Assembly (NCBI GenBank): GCA_965224415.1
Contig: CBDCZB010000004.1
Span: 868,001 to 932,000, forward strand
Length of the DNA stretch: 64,000 nt
Source of the DNA: DAOUJI01 sp965224415
Lineage (GTDB): Bacteria; Chloroflexota; Dehalococcoidia; Lucifugimonadales; JAGWBF01
Reading direction: 5' to 3'
The notes beneath the pieces were generated by a model. That model had not been told where the DNA came from. It saw nothing but the letters and a program-made list of their open reading frames with translations, and did no database searches. The first letter of the stretch is position 1; each line of letters begins with the position of its first letter. This document shows positions 41,440-50,696 of this stretch, in pieces. The translations under genes and the position numbers were made by a program.

Positions 41440-42381
41440 ATGCGCAAAAAAGTGACGGTCGTGGGCGCCGGAAACGTCGGCGCCACCACCGCGGAGAGAA
41501 TTCACGCCCTGGGATACGCCGACGTGGTCCTCGTGGACGTGGTGGAAGACATGCCCCAGGGAAAAGCGCTGGACATGCTTGAGTCCGGCCCCGTGTTGGG
41601 GACCGACGCGCTGATTACGGGCAGCAACGGATATGAAGCAACCGCTGACTCTGACCTGGTGATTATCACCGCCGGCATAGCTCGGCGCCCTGGAATGAGC
41701 CGCGATGACCTGCTGTTCACCAACATGAAAATCATAGGCTCAGTGACCGAGGAGGTGGTCAAACATTCTCCCAACGCCATCCTGATTGTTGTGACCAACC
41801 CCCTGGACGCCATGGTCCAGCACGCCTACAACATCAGCGGCTTCCCACGGGAGCGGGTGTTCGGTATGGCTGGCATCCTCGACACTTCCCGGTTCCGCAC
41901 GTTCATTGCCCAGGAATTGGACGTGTCCGTCGAGGACATCCAAGCCTACGTCCTCGGAAGCCACGGCGACGACATGGTCCCCTTGGTGCGGTATACCACC
42001 GTGGGCGGCATCCCCATATCTGAGCTGCTGTCCGCCGAACGCATCGAGTCGTTGGTGCAACGCACCAGGCAGGGCGGCGGAGAAATCGTCGCGCTGCTGA
42101 AGCAGGGGAGTGCTTTCTACGCCCCGTCAGCGGCTATCGTGCAGATGGCCGAGGCCGTGCTGCTGGACAAAAAGCGCATCCTGCCTTGCTGCGTGTACCT
42201 GGACGGAGAATACGGCATCAAGGGCCTCTATGTGGGCGTGCCGGTGAAGCTGGGAGCGTCCGGCATGGAGCAAATCATCGAAATCAGCCTCACGCCCGAC
42301 GAGAAAGCCGCCCTGGAGAAGTCCGCCGCCAGCGTCAAAGAGCTGATAGAAGTCATGGAAAAGGCGGATGCGGAAGGCTAA
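41440..42381 (+). CDS. mdh: Malate dehydrogenase
   Basis: A 313-residue LDH-like malate dehydrogenase. The NAD motif is VVGAGNVGATTAERI, the substrate loop is ARRPGMSRDDLL with the malate-specific Arg, and VTNPLDAMVQ and the catalytic GSHGDDMVPL follow. It ends in a helix PDEKAALEKSAASVKELIE. It oxidises malate to oxaloacetate with NAD. It lies 40 bases after icd with GACAGGAG upstream, so the two are probably cotranscribed. Confidence 0.95.
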   Translation: MRKKVTVVGAGNVGATTAERIHALGYADVVLVDVVEDMPQGKALDMLESGPVLGTDALITGSNGYEATADSDLVIITAGIARRPGMSRDDLLFTNMKIIGSVTEEVVKHSPNAILIVVTNPLDAMVQHAYNISGFPRERVFGMAGILDTSRFRTFIAQELDVSVEDIQAYVLGSHGDDMVPLVRYTTVGGIPISELLSAERIESLVQRTRQGGGEIVALLKQGSAFYAPSAAIVQMAEAVLLDKKRILPCCVYLDGEYGIKGLYVGVPVKLGASGMEQIIEISLTPDEKAALEKSAASVKELIEVMEKADAEG

Positions 42382-42422
42382 GGCCTTCCAACGTTACGTT
42401 CCTTCCCCAGCGAGATCCTACA

Positions 42423-43721
42423 ATGACATACAACCCCAACCGGGAAGCCGAGCTGCTGGCTAAGGCTTCCCGAATTTTTCCCGGCTCCAACATGGGCAAC
42501 CCCATTCTGGACGCCGAAAGAGTCCTGGTCCTCACCAGAGGCAAGGGATCGCGGGTGTGGGATGCTGCCGGCAATGAGTACATCGACTACCTGATGGGCT
42601 CCGGCCCTCTTGTCTTAGGCCATTCCCATCCCAGCGTCGTGGAAGCTGTCGTGGAGGCCGTTGAAGGGGGCAGCACCTTTTTCGCGGTCAACGAAAAAGC
42701 CATTCTTCTGGCCGAGGAAATCGTCAGTGCCGTTCCGTGCGCCGACCAGGTACGGTTCACTACCAGCGGCACCGACGCCTGCTTCCAGGCCATGCGCATT
42801 GCACGGGCCCACCGCCGGCGGGACAAGATACTCAAGTTCGAGGGCGGCTTCCACGGCACCAGCGACTACGCGCTGATGAGCCTGAACCACCCGGCTACCC
42901 AACTAAGAGACTTCCCAGAGCCCGTCCCCAACTCGGCCGGAATACCAGCCGCAGTTGCGGACACGGTGCTCATAGCTCCCTACAACGACATAGACACCGT
43001 AGCCGCTATCATCGAGAAGAACCACGACGAGTTGGCGGCGGTCATAGTCGAACCCCAACAGCGAGTAATTCCTCCTGCCCCTAGGTTCCTCCAACAGCTG
43101 AGGGACGTCACCTCCCACTATGGGATACCGCTGATTTTCGACGAGGTGGTCACCGGGTTCAGGTTGGCCTACGGAGGGGCGCAGGAATACTACGGCGTCA
43201 TTCCCGACCTGTGCACCATGGGCAAGATAGTCGGCGGCGGCTATCCCTTGGCCATCGTGGCTGGACGGGAAGAGCTGATGTCAGCCTTCGACCCATCGGC
43301 CCAGGAGACCGGCTCTTTTGTGCCTCAAATAGGCACCCTCAACGGCAACCCAGTGGCGGCCGCCGCTGGCCTGGCAACCCTTGCAGAGCTCAGAAAGGAA
43401 GGTGCCTACGACAAGCTGCACTCCCTTGGGGCTCGATTGAAAGAAGGGATCGCGCAGGTCTTCTCCGAGGCTGAGACACCAGTTGTCGTATCCGGCGAGG
43501 CGCCCATCTTTGGCTTCATGTTCACCGACCAACCTGTAAACGACTACCGCGACACCCTCAAAGCCGACGCCGGGAAGATGGTCGAATTCACCCGACTCTT
43601 GCTGGACCAGGGGCTGCTCAAAGGGTGGCCGGAGAAGATGTACGTTTCCCTGGCCCATGAGCATGAAATTGACGCTACACTGGAAGCGTTCCGCAAAGCG
43701 GTACAACGGTTGAAGGGTTAA
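42423..43721 (+). CDS. Class III aminotransferase, glutamate-1-semialdehyde aminomutase-like
   Basis: A 432-residue PLP enzyme of the HemL type. It has FPGSNMGNP, DYLMGSGPLVLGHSHP, TTSGTDACFQAMRIARAHR, KFEGGFHGTSDYAL, IFDEVVTGFRLAYGGAQEYY (Asp240 for the PLP ring nitrogen) and Lys268 in CTMGKIVGGGYPLA. True HemL normally has S-G-T-E-A rather than T-S-G-T-D-A, so it is more likely a related aminotransferase acting on a different amino substrate. It lies 41 bases after mdh and probably belongs to the same operon. Confidence 0.85.
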   Translation: MTYNPNREAELLAKASRIFPGSNMGNPILDAERVLVLTRGKGSRVWDAAGNEYIDYLMGSGPLVLGHSHPSVVEAVVEAVEGGSTFFAVNEKAILLAEEIVSAVPCADQVRFTTSGTDACFQAMRIARAHRRRDKILKFEGGFHGTSDYALMSLNHPATQLRDFPEPVPNSAGIPAAVADTVLIAPYNDIDTVAAIIEKNHDELAAVIVEPQQRVIPPAPRFLQQLRDVTSHYGIPLIFDEVVTGFRLAYGGAQEYYGVIPDLCTMGKIVGGGYPLAIVAGREELMSAFDPSAQETGSFVPQIGTLNGNPVAAAAGLATLAELRKEGAYDKLHSLGARLKEGIAQVFSEAETPVVVSGEAPIFGFMFTDQPVNDYRDTLKADAGKMVEFTRLLLDQGLLKGWPEKMYVSLAHEHEIDATLEAFRKAVQRLKG

Positions 43722-43736
43722 GGGAATCTCGTCCCG

Positions 43737-44288
43737 GTGCGTGTAAGAAAGAAGTCGTTTACTGCGGAGGAACTGTTCCGTCTCCCAACGCTTGACCGAC
43801 GCCTCGAGCTTGTGAAAGGGGAGCTGTACGAGATGCCGTTTGAAGGCGCCAGACATGGCGTCGTCACCTCGAACATCGGCTTTCTCGTAGGTCTACACGC
43901 GAAAAACTGCAACCTCGGCCATGTGTTCGCCCCAGGGACAGGTTTCATCCTCAGCCGAAACCCAGACACCGTGCTGGCGCCCGACGTTTCGTTCGTGTCT
44001 TATGACACGCTGCCCACTGGCGACGTGCCTGCCAGCTTCCTGGAACTGGCCCCCGACCTGGCGGTAGAGGTCAAGTCCCCCGGCGATTCCAACAGAGAAG
44101 TCCGTGAAAAGGCGGAGCAGTGGCTCGCAGCGGGAACGTCCGTGGTATGGGTCCTGGACCCTGACGACCGCACCGCGACCGTATACGCACCTCGCCAAGC
44201 ACCACAAGTCCTCACCGAAGCCGAGTCTCTGACCGGCGGAGACTTGGTCCCAGGCTTCCAAGTTGCCGTCCGAGAGCTGTTCGAGTAG
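43737..44288 (+). CDS. Uma2-family PD-(D/E)XK nuclease-like protein
   Basis: A 183-residue protein of the Uma2/DUF820 family: FTAEELFRLP, YELVKGEL-like LELVKGELYEMPFEG, APDVSFVS (Asp83), and DLAVEVKSPGDS with Glu111-Val-Lys113. These form the PD-ExK nuclease core. WLAAGTSVVWVLDPDDRTATVY completes the domain. The family is expanded in Cyanobacteria and Chloroflexota and its targets are unknown. Start GTG 43737, 15 bases after the aminotransferase. Confidence 0.88.
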   Translation: MRVRKKSFTAEELFRLPTLDRRLELVKGELYEMPFEGARHGVVTSNIGFLVGLHAKNCNLGHVFAPGTGFILSRNPDTVLAPDVSFVSYDTLPTGDVPASFLELAPDLAVEVKSPGDSNREVREKAEQWLAAGTSVVWVLDPDDRTATVYAPRQAPQVLTEAESLTGGDLVPGFQVAVRELFE

Positions 44289-44346
44289 AACCGTCCCCAC
44301 GGATCGGGCGTATAGTAGGCTGTACTCACCTTCTTAGGACTGCGGA

Positions 44347-45387
44347 ATGGCGCACCCCTGGGCCAACGTCTTCATACTGATTCTCGGCGGCCTTTCACTT
44401 CTTAGCGGCTTCTTCGGGTTGTTGGGAGGCTCTCCCGACTGGGCGTCCGCCACCATCACACACCGCATCTCAGGGTTTGCCGTCGTGGCGCTGCTCATCT
44501 GGAAGGGCCGCAACGTCCTGGCGCCGCTGACCGACCTGCGTGGATGGAGGCGCAGACCCGCGCTGTACCTCGGTTCCATCGCCATGCTCCTAACACTGCT
44601 GGCGGCTCTCGTGTTGGGCGTGGTCTGGAGCCACGGAGGTTACTTCGCCTACAACGGCCTAAGCGGGCTAAGCTGGCACATATACTTGTCGCTCTTCCTT
44701 GCGCCGTTCGTAGTCTGGCACGTCTTCAAACATTCCTACAGCCTGCGTCCCCGGTTCTGGGTCGAACGGAGATCGTTCATGAGGTTGGCCGGGCTAAGTC
44801 TGGTAGGACTGGCCCTGTGGCGCACGGGGGAGCTAGTAGCCCAGACCTTCGAGCTTCCAGGAGAGGACCGACGTTTCACCGGCTCTCATGAACGGGGCAG
44901 CTTTACTGGCAACGGCTTTCCCACCACATCCTGGCTCAATGACAACCCGGCTCCCGTCGACGAGGATACATGGCGGCTTAAGGTGTCGGGGCTGGTGGGA
45001 CAGGAACTGGACCTTGACTTGTCGGACCTCGGAGACCGCTATGACAAGCTCACCTGCACTCTGGACTGCACCGGCGGATGGCACTCAACCCAGGAGTGGG
45101 AGGGGGCGCCTTTACGGGATGTGCTGGAATCTGCCGGGGTGGAGTCAGGCGCCGGCAGCGTTACGGTGCGCTCCGTCACGGGCTACCAACGGAAATTCTC
45201 AATGAAAGAGGCCGATGGACTCCTGCTTGCCACCCACGTCGGCGGCGACCCCGTCTCCCACGGCCACGGCTTTCCCGTCAGACTGGTTGCGCCCGGGAAG
45301 CGCGGCTTCGAGTGGGTGAAGTGGGTAGACTCAATCCACGTCAATGACACCAGCAAATGGTGGCAACCGCCGCTGCCCCTTACGTGA
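44347..45387 (+). CDS. Membrane-bound molybdopterin oxidoreductase, cytochrome b-like plus sulfite-oxidase domain
   Basis: A 346-residue protein. The N-terminal part has about five membrane helices (near 8-28, 38-56, 74-95, 108-128, 144-164), with His39, His111, His125 and His129 placed to hold haem b. The C-terminal part (about 195-340) is an oxidoreductase molybdopterin-binding domain with Cys241 (TCTLDCTGGWHSTQEWEG) as the Mo ligand and AGVESGAGSVTVRS. Fusing a haem-carrying membrane part with an SUOX-like domain resembles MsrPQ in one chain, so a sulfoxide reductase or sulfite oxidase role is possible. The Mo domain lacks a signal peptide ahead of it; topology would place it outside. Confidence 0.85.
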   Translation: MAHPWANVFILILGGLSLLSGFFGLLGGSPDWASATITHRISGFAVVALLIWKGRNVLAPLTDLRGWRRRPALYLGSIAMLLTLLAALVLGVVWSHGGYFAYNGLSGLSWHIYLSLFLAPFVVWHVFKHSYSLRPRFWVERRSFMRLAGLSLVGLALWRTGELVAQTFELPGEDRRFTGSHERGSFTGNGFPTTSWLNDNPAPVDEDTWRLKVSGLVGQELDLDLSDLGDRYDKLTCTLDCTGGWHSTQEWEGAPLRDVLESAGVESGAGSVTVRSVTGYQRKFSMKEADGLLLATHVGGDPVSHGHGFPVRLVAPGKRGFEWVKWVDSIHVNDTSKWWQPPLPLT

Positions 45388-45427
45388 CCAGACCTGGAAG
45401 CGCCTTACGTCCCTTGGTGGCGTTGAG

Positions 45428-46315
45428 CTACCAAACGCCCCCGATCTTCTCTACAACCGACTTCGGGGAGATGATGTGCCTCTGGAGGCCCATCTCGCTG
45501 GGGAAAAAGCCCATGGCCAGACCAATCAGCTGGGGTAGATGAATGATGGGCAGGTCGATTTTTCGCTGGGTCTGGGTCATGGCCTTGGGTTGGTACCCGT
45601 CTAAGTTCAGGTGGCAGAGAGGGCATGGCGTGACCATGGCGTCCGCCCCCTGGTCTACCGCTTCCGACGTGTGGTTGCCCACCATTGCCACGGAATTCCG
45701 CTCGTTGATGGTTAGGATGGGGAAACCGCAGCATCGACTCTTTCCTTTGAAGTCCACCACCTCGCCTCCCAGCGCTTCGATGACCGCTTCCAGGGAGGTC
45801 TGGCGCTCCGGGTTCTCATCGAATCCCAGGGCGTCCGACGGGCGGATGATGTAGCAGCCGTAGAAGGGGGCCACCTTCAGGTGACGGAGGGGACTGGTGA
45901 CGCGCTGCTTTATCGCTTCCAGTCCAATGTCCTCCAGCATGACCCAGAGCAGGTGCTTAGGTTGCGCGGTTCCCTTGTATTCCAGGCCCTCCGGCTCAAG
46001 TTCGACATTGACCTTTGCCAGATATTCGGGACTGTCCTTGAGCCTCTTGTTGGCCTGACTCATAACGCCTTGGCAGGTGGAGCAAATCACCATGATGGGC
46101 AACTCCATCTTCTCTGCCATGGCAAAAGTCCGGGCGTTCAACACGTCTCCCAGGAACTCGTTCTTCTCCTGTAGCACCCCGGCGCCGGTGCATGAGGCCC
46201 CGGTCATTTCTTCAAGCTCTATGCCCAGCTTTTGGCAGACCAGCTTGGCCGCCGGGTAGAGCTCGGGGCATCCGCCCCTGGAGACGCAGCCTGGGAAGAA
46301 AGCGTACTTAGGCAT
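45428..46315 (-). CDS. CCG-domain iron-sulfur protein (SdhE/HdrB-like subunit of succinate dehydrogenase)
   Basis: A 295-residue protein with two CCG domains. The first has FFPGCVSRGGCPELYPAAK and GASCTGAG. The second has GCYIIRPSDAL, SRCCGFP and TPCPLCHLNL. Such domains hold the special [4Fe-4S] clusters of heterodisulfide reductase HdrB and of the SdhE-type membrane-associating subunit. It lies 37 bases after sdhB on the same strand, and no SdhC/SdhD membrane helices are present, so it probably replaces the usual membrane anchor and passes electrons from SdhB to quinone or another carrier. Confidence 0.88.
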   Translation of the reverse strand: MPKYAFFPGCVSRGGCPELYPAAKLVCQKLGIELEEMTGASCTGAGVLQEKNEFLGDVLNARTFAMAEKMELPIMVICSTCQGVMSQANKRLKDSPEYLAKVNVELEPEGLEYKGTAQPKHLLWVMLEDIGLEAIKQRVTSPLRHLKVAPFYGCYIIRPSDALGFDENPERQTSLEAVIEALGGEVVDFKGKSRCCGFPILTINERNSVAMVGNHTSEAVDQGADAMVTPCPLCHLNLDGYQPKAMTQTQRKIDLPIIHLPQLIGLAMGFFPSEMGLQRHIISPKSVVEKIGGVW

Positions 46316-46352
46316 ATGTCATCAACCTCGGATCGTGAAGTAGTTTGGGCGC

Positions 46353-47300
46353 CTACTTGTTCAGCTTCTTGAAGATGTTCCTGACGTTCTGGACGTTCGG
46401 GATGCTCTTGTGGAATATGGGCGGCATCTTGCGCCTTCTGAGGGCCATCAGTCCGACCGGCGCGAAGCTAATAAGAGCCGGCAGGTTAAGCAACCCCCAC
46501 GTCTTGAGGGGCAGAAGTTTTTCGTCCAGTGAGCCGCTGTGACTGACCAATTCGGTGAAGGCGTCTGTGTGGCGCGCTCCTGTGTTGTTGGTGTAGCCCA
46601 GCTCCATAGCCTTGTCTCTCATGACCATGATACGGTCCATGGGAGCAACGCCCTTGGGACACACCTCGACGCATTCGTAGCACCGCGTGCAGTCCCAGAT
46701 TCCCGTGGCCTCGCTGAGCCCTTCCAGCCGGTGGTCGTCGGCGTCATCCCTGGGGTCTCCCACAAACCTGTAAGCCTTGGCCAGAGCCGCCGGGCCTGCG
46801 AATTCCGGGTCGACCTCCAGGACTGTGCAGTCGGAGACGCATGCTCCACACATAATGCAGTTCATCACGCCTGCAAGATGCAGCATGTCCTCATTGGGGG
46901 CTATGTACTCGGCCTCTGGTTCCGGGCCTTCCGGTTGGAGCCAGGGCTCCACCGACTTGACCTTGTCCCAGAAGGGAGTCATGTCCACAACCAGGTCCTT
47001 GACGACCGGCATAACTCCGACCGGTTCGATGACTATCTCACCGCCCTCTTCGCAGATTGCCGAAGCTCGCGTCTTGCAGGCCAAGCCCGCGTGTCCGTTG
47101 ATGCGCATGGCGCAGGAGCCGCAGATGGCGCTCCGGCAGGAACACCGCAGTGACAAGGTGCCGTCCATGTCTTCACGGATGGTGATAAGGGCGTCCAGAA
47201 CGGTCGTGAACTGGTCTATTTCCACCTGGTAGTCGGACCAATAGGGCGCTGGGTTTTCTGATTCGGGGTCGTAGCGCTTGACCTTGACGGTTATCTGCAT
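46353..47300 (-). CDS. sdhB: Succinate dehydrogenase/fumarate reductase iron-sulfur subunit
   Basis: A 315-residue protein. The [2Fe-2S] site is CSCRSAICGSCAMRINGHAG, and the other clusters are held by CIMCGACVSDCTVLEV and CTRCYECVEVCPKG. A C-terminal extension of about 80 residues (LVSHSGSLDEKLLPLKTWGL ... ISFAPVGLMALRRRKMPPIF) is longer than in E. coli SdhB and may mediate contact with the CCG protein. The start is ATG 47300, overlapping the sdhA stop by one base (TGATG), so translation is coupled. It links SdhA flavin to downstream electron carriers. Confidence 0.94.
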   Translation of the reverse strand: MQITVKVKRYDPESENPAPYWSDYQVEIDQFTTVLDALITIREDMDGTLSLRCSCRSAICGSCAMRINGHAGLACKTRASAICEEGGEIVIEPVGVMPVVKDLVVDMTPFWDKVKSVEPWLQPEGPEPEAEYIAPNEDMLHLAGVMNCIMCGACVSDCTVLEVDPEFAGPAALAKAYRFVGDPRDDADDHRLEGLSEATGIWDCTRCYECVEVCPKGVAPMDRIMVMRDKAMELGYTNNTGARHTDAFTELVSHSGSLDEKLLPLKTWGLLNLPALISFAPVGLMALRRRKMPPIFHKSIPNVQNVRNIFKKLNK

Positions 47301-48979
47301 CAGTACTTTCTCTCCTCCGGGGTCCATTGTGTTATGACAACCGGCAGTGTGGAAAACTGCGGTCCGTCTTCCGAGTAGCTCACTAAGGTGTGCTTTAGCC
47401 AGTTCTCGTCGTCCCGCGTGGTGTAATCGGTGCGGGAGTGGGCGCCGCGGCTCTCCTTGCGCTCTATGCCGCTGATTACGATGGTCTCGGCGCAGTCCAG
47501 CATGAAGCCGAGTTCCAACTCGAATATCAGGTCGGTGTTGAACGTGCGGCCTTTGTTCTCCACTGGGACAGTTTCATAGCGTTCTTTAAGGGGCCCTAGG
47601 GCCTCCAGCGCCGTCTTCATGCCTTCCTCGTCCCGGAAGACTCCCAGGTAGTCATTCATCACTGTGCCCATGCCCAACCTTATGGACGCCACCCGGTCGC
47701 CGTTTGCGGGGCGGTCGAGTATGGCCTGGAGCCTCTTCTCTTCATTCTCCACCAAGGCTTCCACATTGACGGGCTTATAGTCCTTGTTCTTCGCGACTTC
47801 TGAGGCGTGGACTCCCGACCTTCGTCCGAAAATCACCGTGTCCAGAAGCGAATTGGCTCCCAGGCGGTTGCCTCCGTGAACGCTTACGTTGGCGCATTCG
47901 CCAGCGGCGTAGATGCCAGGGATCCGGGTCTGGCCATCCACGTCGGTCTTAATGCCGCCCATGTGATAGTGCATCCCAGGCTGTATTGGGATGGGTTCTT
48001 TTGTAATGTCGATGCCCACTAAGTCCAGTCCTATGTCGTATATCTGGGAGAGCCGCTCCTTGATGAGCTGCTCACCCAGGTGGGTGCAGTCCAGCAGGAC
48101 GCAGCCGTCAATGCCGCGCCCCGCGGCTATTTCGGTGGACTCGGAGCGGGAGACCACGTCCCTGGAGGCCAGCTCCATCATGCTGGGAGCGTACCTCTCC
48201 ATGAAACGGTCCCCCTCGCTGTTGAGCAAGTAGGCCCCCTCTCCCCTGGCGCCCTCGGTGATAAGGACTCCGCTGCCCTTGAGGGTGGTGGGGTGGTACT
48301 GGACCATTTCCATGTCCATGAGGGGGACTCCGGCCTTGTAAGCCAGGGCCATGCCGTCGCCGGTCACGATAAGGGCGTTGGTGCTGGGTTCGAAGACTCG
48401 GCCCAGGCCTCCCGTCGCCAGGATGACTGTCTTGGCTTTGATGACGTAGATGCGGCCTGTCCTGATTTCCATGGCAACCACGCCGGAGCACTCGCCGTCG
48501 TCGAGAATCAGGCTGGTGACGAACCACTCCTCGTAGGAGGTCACTTCGGACCTCATGATTTGCTCGTGAAGCACGTGAAGCATCGCTTGGCCCGTGAAGT
48601 CAGCGACGAAGAAGGTCCTGGCGCGCCTCTGGCCACCGAAGGCCCGCGTTCCCAGCCGTCCTTCATCGTCCCGGTTGAAGATGACGCCCATGTGTTCCAG
48701 TTGGATGAGGGCGTCTCCGGCCTCTCTGCACATGATTTCGATGGCGTCCTGGTCACCGAGATAGTCACTGCCCTTGATGGTGTCGAAGGCGTGTTCTTCC
48801 CATTCGTCGCCCCGGTCCGTCAGGGCTGCGTTTATGCCGCCCTGAGCTGCGTTGGAGTGGCTTCGCACCGGATAGACCTTGGAGATCATGCCAACGTTGG
48901 CCCCGGCTTCCTGGGCGGCCAAGGCGGCTCTGAGGCCAGCGAGACCTCCGCCGACCACGAGAACGTCATGCTCTAGCAC
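47300..48979 (-). CDS. sdhA: Succinate dehydrogenase/fumarate reductase flavoprotein subunit
   Basis: A 559-residue flavoprotein. The FAD motif is VLVVGGGLAGLRAALAAQEA, and the covalent FAD attachment His41 lies in RSHSNAAQGGINAA. ATGGLGRVF, PTTLKGSGVLITEGARGEG, HYHMGGIKTD and ANVSVHGGNRLGANSLLDT surround the dicarboxylate site. It oxidises succinate to fumarate. The start is GTG 48979 with GAGGTGAT upstream. It is first in the sdhA-sdhB-CCG unit and has a clear extended -10 promoter about 85 bases upstream. Confidence 0.96.
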   Translation of the reverse strand: MLEHDVLVVGGGLAGLRAALAAQEAGANVGMISKVYPVRSHSNAAQGGINAALTDRGDEWEEHAFDTIKGSDYLGDQDAIEIMCREAGDALIQLEHMGVIFNRDDEGRLGTRAFGGQRRARTFFVADFTGQAMLHVLHEQIMRSEVTSYEEWFVTSLILDDGECSGVVAMEIRTGRIYVIKAKTVILATGGLGRVFEPSTNALIVTGDGMALAYKAGVPLMDMEMVQYHPTTLKGSGVLITEGARGEGAYLLNSEGDRFMERYAPSMMELASRDVVSRSESTEIAAGRGIDGCVLLDCTHLGEQLIKERLSQIYDIGLDLVGIDITKEPIPIQPGMHYHMGGIKTDVDGQTRIPGIYAAGECANVSVHGGNRLGANSLLDTVIFGRRSGVHASEVAKNKDYKPVNVEALVENEEKRLQAILDRPANGDRVASIRLGMGTVMNDYLGVFRDEEGMKTALEALGPLKERYETVPVENKGRTFNTDLIFELELGFMLDCAETIVISGIERKESRGAHSRTDYTTRDDENWLKHTLVSYSEDGPQFSTLPVVITQWTPEERKY

Positions 48980-49061
48980 GTTTCAATCACCTCTATTTCG
49001 TATCGAGCGGGCGTATCCGCGCCGGGGATGTATAGCCGGCGCCCGGCGAAAATGCGCCCAC

Positions 49062-49070
49062 ATTATACCA
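49062..49070 (-). promoter_or_regulatory. Extended -10 promoter of the sdh operon
   Basis: On the minus strand TGGTATAAT (49070-49062) is an extended -10 with perfect TATAAT, about 85 bases before the sdhA GTG. No good -35 is present, as is usual with extended -10 promoters. Confidence 0.6.
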
Positions 49071-49091
49071 CGCTCAACCAAGCCCAAGAAC

Positions 49092-49655
49092 CTAATCGTC
49101 CACCTTTAACAGGTGGTGTGCCAACATCAAGGACGCGATGCTCTTGGCGTCGCATATCTTGCCGTCTCGTATAAGTTCGGGGACCTGGGACAAGGGGACC
49201 CAGGAGAGGCTTTCGATTTCCTCGTCATGGTCGGGTTGGTGGGCCGGGTCTCCCGGGGCAAGCTCTGACGCCAGGAAGGAGTGCATCTTCTCGTCACAGA
49301 ACCCGGGTGTGGCCCAGAAAGTCGCCAGCTTCTCCAGTTTACCTGCTGTAAAGCCAGTCTCTTCCTGCAGTTCTCTGAGGGCGGCTTCTTCCGGGGACTC
49401 ACCGGGGTCCATGCCTCCCGCGGGACACTCCATCAACGTGTCCTCGGCGGGCTTCCGGTACTGGCGCACCATGAGCACGTTTCCGTCGTTGTCCACCGGC
49501 GCTACGCACACCACCGGCGCGTGCTCCACCACTTCGCGCGTGGCGATTCTTCCGTTGGCCATGCGGACTTGGTCGACTCTCACGTTGAGAATCTTGCCCT
49601 CGTAAGCCATGCGGCTCTCTATGGTGGTTTCCTGATTTTCTTCGTTGGCAGTCAT
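49092..49655 (-). CDS. NUDIX hydrolase (ADP-ribose pyrophosphatase type)
   Basis: A 187-residue protein with the full Nudix box GMDPGESPEEAALRELQEET followed by GF. An N-terminal beta region (YEGKILNVRVDQVRMANGRI, VRQYRKPAEDTLMECPAG) is typical of ADP-ribose and nucleoside-diphosphate-sugar pyrophosphatases. It begins two bases after the NAD kinase stop, so the two are coupled. Together with NAD kinase it points to a role in nucleotide and NAD turnover. Confidence 0.92.
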   Translation of the reverse strand: MTANEENQETTIESRMAYEGKILNVRVDQVRMANGRIATREVVEHAPVVCVAPVDNDGNVLMVRQYRKPAEDTLMECPAGGMDPGESPEEAALRELQEETGFTAGKLEKLATFWATPGFCDEKMHSFLASELAPGDPAHQPDHDEEIESLSWVPLSQVPELIRDGKICDAKSIASLMLAHHLLKVDD

Positions 49656-49657
49656 TG

Positions 49658-50548
49658 TCAGTATTGTATGGCCCTGGTGCTGCTCTGCCCACCCCCGAAA
49701 CCCAACCTCTGGGTCAGACTCTGGTAGAAAGCGTTGGGCGGAAGCGCGCGCAGGAACTTAGTCTTGTTGGGGCTCCTCTGGACTCTTATGCCGTCTCCCT
49801 GGGCCAGTTCCAAATCCACGTACCCGTCCACGCTAAGGGTTGCCTCGTGGTCAGTTTCTATTGTCAGGTCAACCACGGCAGTGGGGGGAAGGACGAGCGC
49901 CGGGGCAATTCCGACATGGGGCGCCACCGCCTTCAGAATCATCACCCCGGCGGTGGGCCAAAGCATTGGGCCTCCTACAGACAGGTTGTATCCAGTGCTG
50001 CCGGTAGCCGTCGCCACCATCACCGCATCGGAGCGGAAATCGGTCAGGTGGGCTCCGTCAATGTAGGCCTTGATAGTGACCAGCCGAGCAACCCCACCCC
50101 TCCCCACAACCACGTCGTTCAGGGCGTGGTAGTTGAATCCGTCGATGGGTCTGTGGGGCCTGTCCTCGCCCTTTTCAGGCGGTATGAAGTCTACCCGCAC
50201 CATCGAGCGTTCTTCTATCCTGCCGGCGCCCTCCAGGTAATCGGGCAACCGTCCCATAGCTTCGTCGCCTTGGAGTTCGGTCATAAAACCCAGGCGGCCC
50301 ATGTTGATGCCCAGTATCGGGATTCCCAGGGGGACTGTAAGGCGAGCCGCCCTGATTATGGTTCCGTCTCCTCCTACCGTGATGACCATGTCCGTCCTAC
50401 GGAGTTCCGAGGGAGCGGCGTCGATGTCCAGAGTGGAAATCGTCCACGAGCGGTCCGACAGATTAAACCGCTTGACCATTTCGTGAGCGAGTTTTTTCGC
50501 CGGAGCGCTGCGGTGATTGAAGACAACGCCGATGATGTCAGGTTTCAT
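49658..50548 (-). CDS. nadK: NAD kinase
   Basis: A 296-residue NAD kinase with VITVGGDGTIIRAARL (the GGDGT phosphate motif), PILGINMGRLGFMTEL, NYHALNDVVVGRGGVARLVT (the ND motif) and TATGSTGYNLSVGGPMLWPT. It phosphorylates NAD to NADP. The start is ATG 50548. It lies 148 bases after nuoN on the same strand and immediately before the NUDIX gene. Confidence 0.94.
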   Translation of the reverse strand: MKPDIIGVVFNHRSAPAKKLAHEMVKRFNLSDRSWTISTLDIDAAPSELRRTDMVITVGGDGTIIRAARLTVPLGIPILGINMGRLGFMTELQGDEAMGRLPDYLEGAGRIEERSMVRVDFIPPEKGEDRPHRPIDGFNYHALNDVVVGRGGVARLVTIKAYIDGAHLTDFRSDAVMVATATGSTGYNLSVGGPMLWPTAGVMILKAVAPHVGIAPALVLPPTAVVDLTIETDHEATLSVDGYVDLELAQGDGIRVQRSPNKTKFLRALPPNAFYQSLTQRLGFGGGQSSTRAIQY

Positions 50549-50696
50549 TGTTGGAAAGAGGCGCCTTTCAGCGGAGCCTGACGGAAGACGAAAATTGGGG
50601 TGGGCGAGTCCATGTTGAGCACAGCGAGTCTAGCGCCAGCCCCCAGGGGAGTCAAACAGCCCGAAAGTCGGCTTGGAGGCAGTGATCGACATGGAC

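Noticed and set aside
42423..43721. Genuine hemL (glutamate-1-semialdehyde aminomutase)
   Set aside because: General fold fits, but motif differences and the TCA-gene context make a related aminotransferase more likely, so no symbol was given.
45428..46315. Heterodisulfide reductase of a methanogen-like HdrABC system
   Set aside because: No HdrA or HdrC is present; the gene is part of the sdhA-sdhB unit.
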